Assembly: GCF_947486615.1 (NCBI RefSeq)
Contig: NZ_CANKUD010000002.1
Coordinates: 517,611 to 581,610 of the forward strand
Origin: an uncultured Modestobacter sp.
GTDB taxonomy: Bacteria; Actinomycetota; Actinomycetes; Mycobacteriales; Geodermatophilaceae
DNA: 64,000 nucleotides
Reading direction: 5' to 3'
The translations under genes and the position numbers were made by a program. How positions within the stretch are numbered: the stretch's first letter is position 1; every line of letters begins with the position of its first letter. The notes beneath the pieces were generated by a model that made no database searches, was not told the origin of the DNA, and saw nothing but the letters and a program-made list of their open reading frames with translations. Shown piece by piece: positions 1 to 7,726 of the stretch.

Positions 1-1
1 T

Positions 2-451
2 CTGGCCGCGCTGCCCGACGCCAGCGCGGACGTCGTCCTGGTCGACGTGTTCGCCGGCGCCCGCACCCCGGCACACCTGACCACCGTGGAGTTCGCCACC
101 GACGTGGCCCGGGTGCTGCGCCCGGGCGGCACGACCGCCTGGAACGTCTCCGACGGCCCGCCGCTGCGGTTCGCCCGCGCGGAGGCGGCGACGCTGCGCG
201 CGGTGTTCGGGCACGTGGCCCTGCTGGCCGAGCCGGGCACGCTGCGCGGCCGGCGGTTCGGCAACACGGTGGCGGTCGCCTCGGACGGCGAGCTGCCGAT
301 CCCCGCGCTCACCCGGCGCTGCGCGGGCGACCCGATGCCCTCCCGGGTGGTCAGCGGGGACGAGCTGGACCGGTTCGTCGGCCAGGCTCCGCCGGTGACC
401 GACGCCGACGCCCAGCCCTCACCGGCACCACCGGCCGGCGTCTTCGACTGA
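2..451 (+). CDS. Spermidine synthase-like methyltransferase, 3' part only
   Basis: The reading frame is open from the first bases of the window, so the start lies upstream. The visible 149 residues contain the end of a Rossmann methyltransferase fold: a strand with the acidic motif DVVLVDVFAG, then LRPGGTTAWNVSD, the usual post-motif of spermidine synthase-like (putrescine aminopropyltransferase fold) proteins. The last 40 residues are Pro/Ala-rich and probably disordered. In actinobacteria such proteins are often annotated as fused or stand-alone spermidine synthases without proven polyamine activity. Family assignment is fairly secure; the substrate is unknown. Confidence 0.65.
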   Translation: MAALPDASADVVLVDVFAGARTPAHLTTVEFATDVARVLRPGGTTAWNVSDGPPLRFARAEAATLRAVFGHVALLAEPGTLRGRRFGNTVAVASDGELPIPALTRRCAGDPMPSRVVSGDELDRFVGQAPPVTDADAQPSPAPPAGVFD

Positions 452-500
452 TCGCCGGCGCGGGTGTCCGGTCACGCCGTCCGGCCGTAGGGTCGGGGCC

Positions 501-704
501 ATGACTGCTCCCGCGTCCCGACGGCTCACCCGCGACAGCCGGCACAAGGTCATCGCCGGCGTCTGCTCAGGCCTCGCCCGCCGGTTCGGGCTGTCCCGCA
601 CCGGCCTGCGCGTCGCCTTCGTGGTGTCCTGCATCCTGCCCGGACCGCAGTTCATCGCCTACATCGTGCTGTGGGTCGTCATGCCCTCCGACGACCGCTA
701 CTGA
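501..704 (+). CDS. PspC-domain small membrane protein
   Basis: A 67-residue protein made almost entirely of one PspC domain: a basic N-terminus (RRLTRDSRHKVIAGVCSGLA), a helix with RRFGLSRTGLRVAF, and a hydrophobic segment that ends in VLWVVMP, the typical PspC finish. PspC proteins sit in the cytoplasmic membrane and belong to envelope-stress (phage-shock) responses. A TAGGGT -10 box at 488-493 lies 7 bases before the ATG, so the mRNA is probably leaderless, which supports this start. The stop is 24 bases from the stop of the convergent DUF2516 gene. Confidence 0.8.
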   Translation: MTAPASRRLTRDSRHKVIAGVCSGLARRFGLSRTGLRVAFVVSCILPGPQFIAYIVLWVVMPSDDRY

Positions 705-725
705 GGCACCCCATACGGGGGCGCC
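705..725. terminator. Bidirectional hairpin between convergent genes
   Basis: GGCACCCC (705-712) faces GGGGCGCC (718-725) across a 5-base loop, with one mismatch. It occupies nearly all of the 24 bases between the stop codons of the PspC and DUF2516 genes, where a shared terminator is expected. Confidence 0.5.
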
Positions 726-728
726 GGC

Positions 729-1016
729 TCACCAGCTGGTGTTGCCCCGGCGCAGACCGCGGACGGACGGCCGGACGTCCACCAGGTAGACGACGGCGGC
801 GATCACCGCGGGCAGGCCCAGGAAGCTGAGCGGGCCCTGCCACAGCAGGACGAGCGTGGCGATGCCGGTGATCGCCATCCAGGCGGGCTTGGTGAGCTTG
901 CCGGCCGCGACGAACCCGGCGGCCGGGCGGATCACCGCGTCGACGAACGCCCACACGCCGAGGGCGAGGGTCGCATAGAACACCACGAGGTTGACGAGCC
1001 CGTCGAAGGAGGCCAT
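729..1016 (-). CDS. DUF2516 family membrane protein (Rv0476-like)
   Basis: A 95-residue protein with three hydrophobic segments (about residues 7-27, 46-62 and 64-80) and a short basic C-terminus, matching the DUF2516 family of actinobacterial membrane proteins of unknown function. In mycobacteria the homologue Rv0476 lies directly after hbhA, and the same order is seen here. It has its own probable promoter: a TATCCT -10 box (1023-1028) 6 bases before the ATG, giving a leaderless transcript, and the upstream HBHA-like gene is closed by its own hairpin. Function is unknown; a link to the HBHA-like protein is inferred from conserved neighbourhood. Confidence 0.8.
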   Translation of the reverse strand: MASFDGLVNLVVFYATLALGVWAFVDAVIRPAAGFVAAGKLTKPAWMAITGIATLVLLWQGPLSFLGLPAVIAAVVYLVDVRPSVRGLRRGNTSW

Positions 1017-1022
1017 GCCAGC

Positions 1023-1028
1023 AGGATA
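1023..1028 (-). promoter_or_regulatory. -10 box of leaderless DUF2516 promoter
   Basis: TATCCT on the minus strand, 6 bases before the ATG at 1016. Such spacing places the transcription start at or next to the start codon. Confidence 0.55.
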
Positions 1029-1101
1029 GGCGCGTCCGCGGCCCGACCGGCCCGGTGCGCCTGCCGACTCCCCGCGGATGCCCCGGCGGGGTGAGACGCA
1101 T

Positions 1102-1139
1102 CGCGCCCCGGCTCCCGCGGGTGCGGGCGCCGGGGCGCG
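1102..1139 (-). terminator. Hairpin terminator after the HBHA-like gene
   Basis: Perfect 11-bp arms, CGCGCCCCGGC (1102-1112) and GCCGGGGCGCG (1129-1139), with an inner CCCGC/GCGGG stem. It lies 33 bases past the end of the HBHA-like gene and before the DUF2516 promoter. Confidence 0.65.
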
Positions 1140-1171
1140 GTGTCAGGTGCCCACTGCGGGCGAGGGCAGCG

Positions 1172-2026
1172 TCAGCCGGCGGTGTCGGGGGACTTCGCCG
1201 GGACGGCCAGCGGGTCGGGCAGCGTCTCGGCCGCCGGCGCCGTGGGCGTGGTCGCCTTCGCCGTCCGCTTCGGGGTCGCCTTGGCCGGGGTCGCCTTCGT
1301 GGCCTTCGCCGGCTTGCTGGTGGCGGGCTTGGTGGCCCTGGCGGTGGTGCCGCGAACCGTGCGCTTGGCCGACTCGGCCGCCATCTCGGTCTCCTGCCCG
1401 ACCTCCTCCAGGGTCTTGTCGGCGCGCGCCTTGGTCTTCTGCGCGACCGAGGTGACCTGGTCGGAGGCCTTGCCGACGGTCTCGCCGGTCTCGGCCAGCA
1501 CGTCCTCGACGCCGTCCTCGACCGCGTCCACGGCGCGCTCGGTGCGGGCGGCGACCTTGCGGAACACCGGCTGGGTACGGAGGCCGCCGACGACCTTCTC
1601 ACCGCGGCCGGCGAGCTCCTCGATGGCGGACAGCGCCTGGGTGCGGGCGGTGTCGACCAGGCCGGTGACCGTGCCGAGCACCGTCTCCGGGCGCACGGTG
1701 GAGGCCGCACTGGTCACCGCGGCGCGGGCCTGGGTGGCGGCACCCTCGGCCTGGCTGCGGGCCTGGCCGGCCCGGGTGCGGGCCTCGGCGGCGGCACGGG
1801 CCGCCCGCTCGCGGGCCTGCTCGGCGCGGGTGCGGGCGTCCTTGGCGGCCAGGTCGGCCTGCACCTGCGCCTCGCCCGGCAGGGCCTCGGCGCGCGAGCG
1901 GAAGGTGCCGACGACGGAGCGGGCGCGGTCGACCGCCGCGTCACCGGCGCCGAGGGCGGCCAGCAGGCCGGTGCGGACGATGTTCTCGCTCTGCTGCTTG
2001 AAGGTCTGGGTGTCGGTGCGGCTCAT
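1172..2026 (-). CDS. HBHA-like alanine/lysine-rich coiled-coil protein
   Basis: A 284-residue, low-complexity protein. Residues 1-40 include LLAALGAGDAAVDRARSV, resembling the start of mycobacterial heparin-binding hemagglutinin (HBHA). Residues 45-215 are an Ala/Arg/Glu-rich region predicted to be long amphipathic helix or coiled coil. The last 60 residues are a Lys/Ala/Thr/Pro-rich tail, the counterpart of the HBHA lysine-repeat heparin-binding tail. No signal peptide is visible, also true of HBHA. The start codon overlaps the stop of the upstream HTH regulator by four bases, so the two are translationally coupled. Adhesion is known for HBHA; here it is inferred, and roles in cell-surface or lipid-body association are equally possible. 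Confidence 0.75.
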   Translation of the reverse strand: MSRTDTQTFKQQSENIVRTGLLAALGAGDAAVDRARSVVGTFRSRAEALPGEAQVQADLAAKDARTRAEQARERAARAAAEARTRAGQARSQAEGAATQARAAVTSAASTVRPETVLGTVTGLVDTARTQALSAIEELAGRGEKVVGGLRTQPVFRKVAARTERAVDAVEDGVEDVLAETGETVGKASDQVTSVAQKTKARADKTLEEVGQETEMAAESAKRTVRGTTARATKPATSKPAKATKATPAKATPKRTAKATTPTAPAAETLPDPLAVPAKSPDTAG

Positions 2027-2520
2027 GCCGTCTCCTCCTGGGGGTTCGGGGTGGTGGGGGCAGCGGCCTGCTCGCGGACCAGCTGGGCGGCGTGCTCCCG
2101 GGCGTAGGTCTCGTACAGCTCGAGGAGCACGGCCTTGTGCCGCTCGGACAGCGCCTCGTCGGCGCGGATCGCGGCGACCGTGCCGGCGGTGCCGGAACGA
2201 CGGTCGAGGATGCCGGCCTGTTCGTAGAGCGTCTCCGCGGAGATCTTCAGGCCGCGGGCGATCTGCGCCAGGATCTCCGCCGAGGGCTTGCGCAGGCCGC
2301 GCTCGACCTGGGACAGGTAGGGGTTGCTGACCCCGGCCGCCCGCGCGAGCTCACGCAACGACACCTGGGCGGCGCTGCGCTGGCTGCGGATGAAGTCGCC
2401 GACCTGCGAACCGACGGCGGGCACGTTCGAGGCCACCGTCGACGCCTCGGCGGCGGCCGTGGTCACGGTCGCCCGGACCGCGGTCACCTGGTCGCGGACG
2501 AACTCCGTGGGTCGCTGCAC
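2023..2520 (-). CDS. XRE-family HTH regulator (Rv0474-like)
   Basis: A 165-residue protein with a helical N-terminal extension (residues 1-40) and an HTH_3 domain at about 44-100, with the recognition region RAAGVSNPYLSQVERG. The C-terminal 65 residues are helical and may dimerise. The GTG start sits 6 bases from a TAGTGT -10 box, so the mRNA is probably leaderless, fixing this start. It is the first gene of the regulator / HBHA-like pair; in Mycobacterium the equivalent Rv0474 precedes hbhA. A 9-bp inverted repeat around its own -35 box suggests it represses itself and the HBHA-like gene (inference). Confidence 0.85.
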   Translation of the reverse strand: MQRPTEFVRDQVTAVRATVTTAAAEASTVASNVPAVGSQVGDFIRSQRSAAQVSLRELARAAGVSNPYLSQVERGLRKPSAEILAQIARGLKISAETLYEQAGILDRRSGTAGTVAAIRADEALSERHKAVLLELYETYAREHAAQLVREQAAAPTTPNPQEETA

Positions 2521-2526
2521 GGCCCC

Positions 2527-2571
2527 ACACTAACCCAGGGTGCTAGCTCCTGCAAGCGCGGCGCTAGCACC
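2527..2571 (-). promoter_or_regulatory. Leaderless promoter with inverted-repeat operator
   Basis: On the minus strand: -35 TTGCAG (2550-2555), 17-base spacer, -10 TAGTGT (2527-2532), then 6 bases to the GTG. A perfect 9-bp inverted repeat GGTGCTAGC / GCTAGCACC (2539-2547 and 2563-2571, 15 bases apart) brackets the -35 box, with one arm between -35 and -10. A dimeric regulator bound here would block polymerase; the HTH protein encoded just downstream is the obvious candidate. Confidence 0.65.
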
Positions 2572-2600
2572 TCGGGGCCCGGCTTCAGCCGCGCCGGGCA

Positions 2601-2632
2601 GGGATGAGCCGCGTGCGCACGCGGCTCATCCC
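2601..2632. terminator. 32-bp perfect palindrome, probable terminator
   Basis: Each arm is 16 bases, beginning GGGATGAGCC, with no mismatch. It lies downstream of the minus-strand asparaginase operon (ends 2742) and upstream of the HTH gene promoter, so its most likely role is ending that operon's transcript. The lack of a spacer would also fit a protein-binding site. Confidence 0.5.
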
Positions 2633-2741
2633 CACCGGGCGCGGGTCGAGCCGGTCACCGTCACGCCACCACGGGCAGACCGGCGGAACCGGGGCAGTAC
2701 CCGGCCGGGCCGGGCAGCCCGGGCCGGGCAGCCGAGGACGG

Positions 2742-3737
2742 TCAGGCGAGGACGGCGGAGGCGCGGACCGAGCCGACCACACCCTCACCACCGGAGACCG
2801 GGGTGCTCACCCAGCGGGACAGCGCCTCGGCCGGCACGCCCAGCCGCAGCAGCCCGGCGGCCAGCGCCGGCGTGCGGCCCCGGTCGCCGCCGTCGTCCAG
2901 CTTCAGCGCCACCGCGCCCCGGCCGGGCAGCGCGGCGACGTGCACGCCGTCGGCGCCGCCCTTGACCAGCAGCCCGGGCACCGCCTGCATCAGCTCGGTG
3001 TCCTCCCGGCCGGTGCCGGCGATCAGCCACGGGTGGGCGCGCATCGCGTCGGCGACCAGCCGCTCCGGGGTGCCCGGCTCGGCCTGCACCAGCGACAGCA
3101 CCCCGCGGGCCAGCCCGGTGACCGAGATCGCGTGCTGCGGGGCTCCGCAGCCGTCGACGACGACCGCGGCCACCGGCTCACCGGAGGCCTCCCCCAGCCG
3201 CGCCTCGATCGCCCGCTGCAGCGGGTGCTCGCGCTCCAGGTAGCCCGCCGTCGGCCAGCCGGCGGCCACGCAGGCCGACAGCATCGCCGCGTGCTTGCCC
3301 GAGCAGTTCATCGCCAGCCGCTCCGGCGCCCGGCCGGCGACCAGCCACTGCGCCCGGGTCGCCTCGTGGCCCGGCAGCGCGGGCGGGCAGCCCAGGTCGT
3401 CGGCGGTCAGGCCCGCGGCGGCGAGCAGCTCGGCGGCCAGCTCGCGGTGCCCGTCCTCGCCACTGTGCGAGGCAGCGGCGATCGCCAGCTCGCGGTCGTC
3501 CCGGGGGCGCCACCCGGCCCGCAGGTACGCGGTCGCCTGCACCGGCTTGTTCGACGAGCGCGGCAGTACCGGCCGGGCGACGTCCCCGGCGGTCAGCAGC
3601 GGCTCGCCGTCAGCACCCAGGACGACGAGCGCCCCCCGGTGCACCGACTCCAGCACCTCGTCGTCGAACCCGGCCCGCCACACCTCGACCAGCACCGGGT
3701 CCTCGGGCCAGGTGGTCAGGTCGCCGGCCATCGGCAT
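2742..3737 (-). CDS. L-asparaginase II family protein
   Basis: A 331-residue protein of the asparaginase II family (the thermolabile Rhizobium etli-like type, unrelated to E. coli AnsA/AnsB). Recognisable blocks are SSNKPVQA near residue 61, ASHSGEDGH near 89, MNCSGKHAAML near 143, and EREHPLQRAIE near 169. The family hydrolyses L-asparagine to aspartate and ammonia in the cytoplasm; no signal peptide is present. The ATG overlaps the stop of the rsiG-like gene (TGATG), making it the last gene of a five-gene overlapping operon, and a palindrome at 2601-2632 probably terminates it. Confidence 0.85.
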   Translation of the reverse strand: MPMAGDLTTWPEDPVLVEVWRAGFDDEVLESVHRGALVVLGADGEPLLTAGDVARPVLPRSSNKPVQATAYLRAGWRPRDDRELAIAAASHSGEDGHRELAAELLAAAGLTADDLGCPPALPGHEATRAQWLVAGRAPERLAMNCSGKHAAMLSACVAAGWPTAGYLEREHPLQRAIEARLGEASGEPVAAVVVDGCGAPQHAISVTGLARGVLSLVQAEPGTPERLVADAMRAHPWLIAGTGREDTELMQAVPGLLVKGGADGVHVAALPGRGAVALKLDDGGDRGRTPALAAGLLRLGVPAEALSRWVSTPVSGGEGVVGSVRASAVLA

Positions 3738-4306
3738 CAGGCGCCGTGCCGGGACTCGTCGGCCAGCAGCTGGGCCACGTCGGCCAGGCCGTCGCGGTAG
3801 CGCCGGGCCAGCTCGCCGGCGACGGCGTCCATCACCTGCTGCACGCCGCGGCGCCGCTCGGAGAGGTTCCGCTCCCCCTCACCCAGGGCGCGGGCGGCCT
3901 GCTCCAGCCGCTCGTCGGACAGCGACGGCACGTCGGAGAGGTCGACCCCGGGCGCCAGGCCGTTCACCCAGGTCTCGAACTGCTCCGGCGAGGTCGGCTG
4001 CACGGTCTGGTGCCGGCCGAGGCCGTGCGCCGGGCCGCGGCCCTTCTCCGAGAGGATCTCCGGCAGCAGGTCGACCAGCGACCGGCCGTCGTGCTCGGCC
4101 CGGCGCTGCAGCTCGCGGCGGACGATGTCCAGCCGGCCCTGCAGCAGCCGCCGGGTGTAGGAGAGGTTGACCTCCTCCTGCTCGGCGCGGTGGCGCAGCG
4201 CACGCACCTCGGTCATCGGCAGCTCCTCGACACCGTCCAGGAACGACGGGTCGAGCAGCTCGTCGACGCCGGCGCCGCCGGCGGGAGCGGGGGTGGGGGC
4301 AGTCAT
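3737..4306 (-). CDS. rsiG: RsiG-like c-di-GMP-responsive anti-sigma factor
   Basis: A 189-residue helical protein, often annotated as an aerial mycelium formation protein. It carries two complete copies of the RsiG c-di-GMP signature E(x3)S(x2)R(x3)Q(x3)D: E45-S49-R52-Q56-D60 and E145-S149-R152-Q156-D160. In Streptomyces, RsiG uses one such motif per helix to hold a c-di-GMP dimer and then sequesters the flagellar-type sigma factor WhiG. All ten motif residues are intact, so ligand binding is likely. The sigma partner is not in this window; in a motile actinobacterium a FliA/WhiG-type factor is the obvious target. It overlaps both neighbours by a few bases (start 4306 versus BKACE stop 4303; stop shared with the asparaginase ATG), so it is translationally coupled to metabolic genes. 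Confidence 0.85.
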   Translation of the reverse strand: MTAPTPAPAGGAGVDELLDPSFLDGVEELPMTEVRALRHRAEQEEVNLSYTRRLLQGRLDIVRRELQRRAEHDGRSLVDLLPEILSEKGRGPAHGLGRHQTVQPTSPEQFETWVNGLAPGVDLSDVPSLSDERLEQAARALGEGERNLSERRRGVQQVMDAVAGELARRYRDGLADVAQLLADESRHGA

Positions 4307-5160
4307 CGCGGGACCTCCACGGGAACGGGGGCGGTACGGGGGCGGATGCCCAGCAGCTGCCGGGCCTCGGTCGTGGACAGCGGCGGACGCTGGGCGATCC
4401 GGGCGAGCCCGGCCGCGCGGGCCACCAGCTGGGCGTTGTCGCGCACCGGCTCACCCGGCGCGTAGGTCAGCGTGTCCTCCATGCCGACCCGGAGGTGCCC
4501 GCCGGCCGAGAGCGCGGCCAGCATCACCGGCAGCGAGGTGCGACCCACGCCGGTCGCGGCGAAGGTGGCCCCGGCGGGGAGGAACGGCAGGCAGGCGGCC
4601 AGCGCCGCCGTCGTCCCGGGCATGCCGCCGGGCACGCCCATCACCAGGTCGACGTGCACGTGGCCACCGTGCGGCGGGCCGTGCCGGTCGAGCAGCCGGG
4701 CGAGCGTGGCCAGGTGGCCGAGGTCGAAGGCCTCGTACTCCGGGACGATGCCGCGCTGCTGCATCTGGGTGTGCAGCTCGACGATGAGGTCCCACGGGTT
4801 GGCGAAGACGTCGCGACCGAAGTTCACCGTGCCCAGCGAGAGCGACGCGGCGTCCGGCTCGGCGTCCAGCACCGCCAGCCGGGCGTCGGCCGGGTCGGTG
4901 ACGGCGCCACCGGTGGACAGCTGCACCACCAGGTCGGACTCCGCGCGCACCGCGGCGACCACCTCGCGAACCCGCGGCAGGTCCAGCGTCGGGAGGGTGT
5001 CGGTGCCCCGCACGTGCAGGTGCAGCACCGCCGCGCCGAGCGCCTGCCCGTCCCGGGCGGTGGCGGCCACCTCCTCGACCGTCACCGGCAGCGCGGGCAC
5101 GTCGGCCTTGGCCGACTCGGCCCCCGTGGGCGCGAGGGTGATCAGCGTGCCGGAGGTCAC
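4303..5160 (-). CDS. BKACE family (beta-keto acid cleavage enzyme, DUF849)
   Basis: A 285-residue TIM-barrel protein with the metal-binding HLHVR block (H47, H49), the STGG stretch near residue 102, and HVHVDLVMGVPGGMPGT near 165. This is the 3-keto-5-aminohexanoate cleavage / BKACE family, which condenses a beta-keto acid with acetyl-CoA to give acetoacetate and a CoA ester. The exact keto acid cannot be read from sequence. The start overlaps the ygfZ-like stop by four bases, and its end overlaps the rsiG-like start. Confidence 0.8.
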   Translation of the reverse strand: MTSGTLITLAPTGAESAKADVPALPVTVEEVAATARDGQALGAAVLHLHVRGTDTLPTLDLPRVREVVAAVRAESDLVVQLSTGGAVTDPADARLAVLDAEPDAASLSLGTVNFGRDVFANPWDLIVELHTQMQQRGIVPEYEAFDLGHLATLARLLDRHGPPHGGHVHVDLVMGVPGGMPGTTAALAACLPFLPAGATFAATGVGRTSLPVMLAALSAGGHLRVGMEDTLTYAPGEPVRDNAQLVARAAGLARIAQRPPLSTTEARQLLGIRPRTAPVPVEVPR

Positions 5161-6299
5161 CCGCGCATCGTCGCAGACCGGACGGCCCGCACCCGGTCAC
5201 GGGCGGCCGCCACGTCCGCGTCGGGTCCGACCGGGACGTCGTCGGGGTCGATCGCGGCGACCGCCTCGCCGACCTTCAGCTCCGCGTCCGGCGCCACCGA
5301 CTGCTTGACCAGGGCGAGGGCGACCATGCCCAGCTCGTGGTGCCGCACCGCCGTGCCGACCCGGCCCACCTCGCGGGTACCGGCGGTGACCGCGGTGCCC
5401 GGCGCGGGCGGCACCTCGCTCATCCCGTCCAGGTGCAGCAGCACCAGCCGGCGGGGCGGCCGGCCCAGGTTGTGCACCCGGGCCACGGTCTCCTGACCGC
5501 GGTAGCAGCCCTTCTCCAGGTGGACGGCGGTGCGCAGCCACTCCAGCTCGTTGGGGATCGTGCGGTGGTCGGAGTCGACGCCGGCGCGCGGCCGGCGGGC
5601 CTCGACCCGCAGCGCCTCGTAGGCGTCCAGCCCGGCGAGCACGGCGCCGGCGGCCAGCAGCTCGTCGGCGCGCGCGGCCAGCTCGGCCCTGGGCACGAGC
5701 AGGTCGACGACCGCCGCCGTCCCGTCGCCGATCGCCGGCATCCGGCGGGCCCAGCCGCCGCCGTCCAGCGGCACGACCGAGTAGGGCGCCACAGGCAGCG
5801 GCCAGCCGGCCGCCGTCAGCACCGCGTCGCCCTGCGGGCCGACCAGCGACAGCACTGCCCACTCGCCGGTGACCAGCGCGGGGTCGACCCGGAGCATGAA
5901 CCGCATCCGCTCCAGGAAGGTGACCAGCGCCGCCCCGGTGCCCGGCTCGACGTCACCCCAGGTGGTGCCGGCCAGCTCGGTGAGGACGACGTGGTGCTCG
6001 ACGTGGCCCTGCGGGGAGAGCACGAGGGCCTCGGAGCCGGCGGCGTCGCCGAGCCGCTCCAGGTGCTGGCTGGTCAGGCTGTGCAGCCAGGTCAGCCGGT
6101 CGGCGCCGGGGACGACGAGCACGTCGCGGTCGCTGCGGTCGACCAGGCCGGCGCCCTCGGCCAGCCGGCGCTGCTCGGGCAGCGGGTCGCCGTAGTGGGC
6201 GGCGACCGGGCCGCCCCCCTCGACGTCCAGGGCGACGGCGCCGGGGCGCCGCAGCAGGGGTGAGGTCTCGATCCGCTCGCCCGTCGTCTCCGCGCTCAT
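5157..6299 (-). CDS. ygfZ: YgfZ/GcvT-like folate-binding protein
   Basis: A 380-residue protein with a GcvT-like fold and the YgfZ signature KGCYRGQETVARVHN near residue 260; the Cys is the functional residue of the family. YgfZ proteins bind tetrahydrofolate and support iron-sulfur cluster enzymes and some tRNA modification. It is the second gene of the overlapping operon: its ATG overlaps the fur stop by four bases. Pairing with a Fur-type regulator fits an iron-sulfur role. The mycobacterial counterpart (Rv0811c region) is likewise next to the pabC-like gene. Confidence 0.85.
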   Translation of the reverse strand: MSAETTGERIETSPLLRRPGAVALDVEGGGPVAAHYGDPLPEQRRLAEGAGLVDRSDRDVLVVPGADRLTWLHSLTSQHLERLGDAAGSEALVLSPQGHVEHHVVLTELAGTTWGDVEPGTGAALVTFLERMRFMLRVDPALVTGEWAVLSLVGPQGDAVLTAAGWPLPVAPYSVVPLDGGGWARRMPAIGDGTAAVVDLLVPRAELAARADELLAAGAVLAGLDAYEALRVEARRPRAGVDSDHRTIPNELEWLRTAVHLEKGCYRGQETVARVHNLGRPPRRLVLLHLDGMSEVPPAPGTAVTAGTREVGRVGTAVRHHELGMVALALVKQSVAPDAELKVGEAVAAIDPDDVPVGPDADVAAARDRVRAVRSATMRG

Positions 6300-6772
6300 G
6301 CGTTCTCCTTCTCCGCGCAGGCTCGACAGGTGCCGGACAGCGCCACGTGGCCCACGTCCAGGGTGAAACCCAGCTCGGCGCCCAGACGTTCCGCCGCCGC
6401 GTCGAGCACCGTCGGGTCGACCGAGCTGATCTCCCCGCAGGACTGGCAGGCGACGTGCACGTGCCGGTGCTGCTGGCCGGCGTGGTAGATCGGTGCGCCC
6501 TTGCCCAGGTGGGTGTGCCAGACCAGGCCGAGCCGTTCCAGCAGCTCCAGGGTGCGGTAGACGGTCGAGGTGTCCGGGGCGGCGCCGTCCGGGCCGGCGT
6601 CGGCCCGCAGCCGGGCACCGATCTCCTCGGGCGTGCCGTGCTCCAGGGCGGACACCACCGCCAGCACCCGCTGCCGCTGACTGGTCAGCCGCAGCCCGCG
6701 GGCGCGCAGCTCGGCCGCCAGGGGCTCACGGGCCGGAGGCCGCGTCGACTGGGCGCTCTCCTCACCGGACAC
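6296..6772 (-). CDS. Fur-family metalloregulator
   Basis: A 158-residue Fur protein: winged helix in residues 18-90 (LTSQRQRVLAVV, then DTSTVYRTLELLERLGLV), an HRHVHVACQSCGE metal-binding stretch, and structural zinc pairs C109/C112 and C149/C152. Whether it senses iron, zinc or peroxide cannot be settled from motifs; the ygfZ-like partner hints at iron. It starts with GTG, 6 bases after a TAGGCT -10 box (6779-6784), a leaderless arrangement. It leads a five-gene overlapping operon and diverges from the pabC-like gene across only 38 bases. Confidence 0.85.
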   Translation of the reverse strand: MSGEESAQSTRPPAREPLAAELRARGLRLTSQRQRVLAVVSALEHGTPEEIGARLRADAGPDGAAPDTSTVYRTLELLERLGLVWHTHLGKGAPIYHAGQQHRHVHVACQSCGEISSVDPTVLDAAAERLGAELGFTLDVGHVALSGTCRACAEKENA

Positions 6773-6778
6773 GCTCGG

Positions 6779-6784
6779 AGCCTA
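6779..6784 (-). promoter_or_regulatory. -10 box of the fur-ygfZ operon
   Basis: TAGGCT on the minus strand, 6 bases before the GTG at 6772. It would drive a leaderless fur-led operon from the 38-bp divergent intergenic region. Confidence 0.5.
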
Positions 6785-6810
6785 GTTCGCCGGTACGGCA
6801 GGGTGGACCC

Positions 6811-7656
6811 GTGAGCACCCAGCGTGTGGCGGTCTGGCGGAACGGCGCGACCTCGGTGGTCGGTCCGGACGAGCCGGTGGTGACCGCCTTCGACCTGGGC
6901 CTGGGTCGCGGCGACGGCGTCTTCGAGTCCGTCCTCGTCGCCGGTGGGACGACGCCGCACCTGGACGCGCACCTGGACCGGCTCCGCCGCTCCGCCGGGA
7001 TCATGGGCCTGACCCACCCCGGGGACGACGCCGTGCGCGCGGTGGTCACCGCGGTGACCGCCGACTGGCCCGCCGGCACCGAGGGCGCCTGCCGCGTCTT
7101 CCTCACCCGCGGCCTGGGCGACGGCACGCCCCCCACCCTGCTGGCGCTGCTGGCGCCGGTGCCGGCCGAGACGCTGCGGCAGCGGGCCGCGGGCATCGCC
7201 GTGGTCGCCCTGTCCCTGGGCGTGCCGGCCGACTTCCGCGCCACCGCGCCCTGGCTGCTCGGCGGGGCGAAGACGCTGTCCTACGCGGTGAACATGGCCG
7301 CTCAGCGGCACGCGCACGCCGTCGGTGCCGACGACGTCGTGTTCGCCTCGCTGGAGGGCCGGCTGCTGGAGGGCCCCACCTCGACGGTCGTCTGGGCGGC
7401 CGGGGGCCGGCTGCACACGCCGCCGGTGGAGACCGGGATCCTGCCCGGCACCACCCAGGCCCGGCTGTTCGCCCGGGCCGAGGCCGACGGCTGGCCCACC
7501 GCGGTCAGCTCCGGCACGGTGGACGACCTGCACCGGGCCGACGCGGTCTGGCTGCTGTCCGGCATCCGCGGCGCCACCCCGGTCACCCGGCTGGACGGCG
7601 TCGACCGCGGGGACGGCGGGCTCACCGGGCGGGTGCAGGAACTGCTCGCCCGGTAG
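6811..7656 (+). CDS. pabC: Class IV aminotransferase, probable aminodeoxychorismate lyase
   Basis: A 281-residue PLP enzyme of the BCAT/ADCL fold. Visible are [12 protein letters not shown] near the N-terminus, the PLP-lysine region [18 protein letters not shown], and the [11 protein letters not shown] and [13 protein letters not shown] blocks typical of class IV enzymes. 4-amino-4-deoxychorismate lyase makes p-aminobenzoate for folate; a D-amino-acid or branched-chain aminotransferase is the alternative. The frame is open upstream, but GTG 6811 matches the family N-terminus. The mycobacterial homologue Rv0812 sits in the same position beside the ygfZ-like gene. Confidence 0.75.
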   Translation: MSTQRVAVWRNGATSVVGPDEPVVTAFDLGLGRGDGVFESVLVAGGTTPHLDAHLDRLRRSAGIMGLTHPGDDAVRAVVTAVTADWPAGTEGACRVFLTRGLGDGTPPTLLALLAPVPAETLRQRAAGIAVVALSLGVPADFRATAPWLLGGAKTLSYAVNMAAQRHAHAVGADDVVFASLEGRLLEGPTSTVVWAAGGRLHTPPVETGILPGTTQARLFARAEADGWPTAVSSGTVDDLHRADAVWLLSGIRGATPVTRLDGVDRGDGGLTGRVQELLAR

Positions 7657-7726
7657 TGTCATCCGAGGTGCGCCGGGAAGTCTGGTCGGCAACTCCCTTC
7701 CCGACCCCGCACATCGGAGCCGCCAC

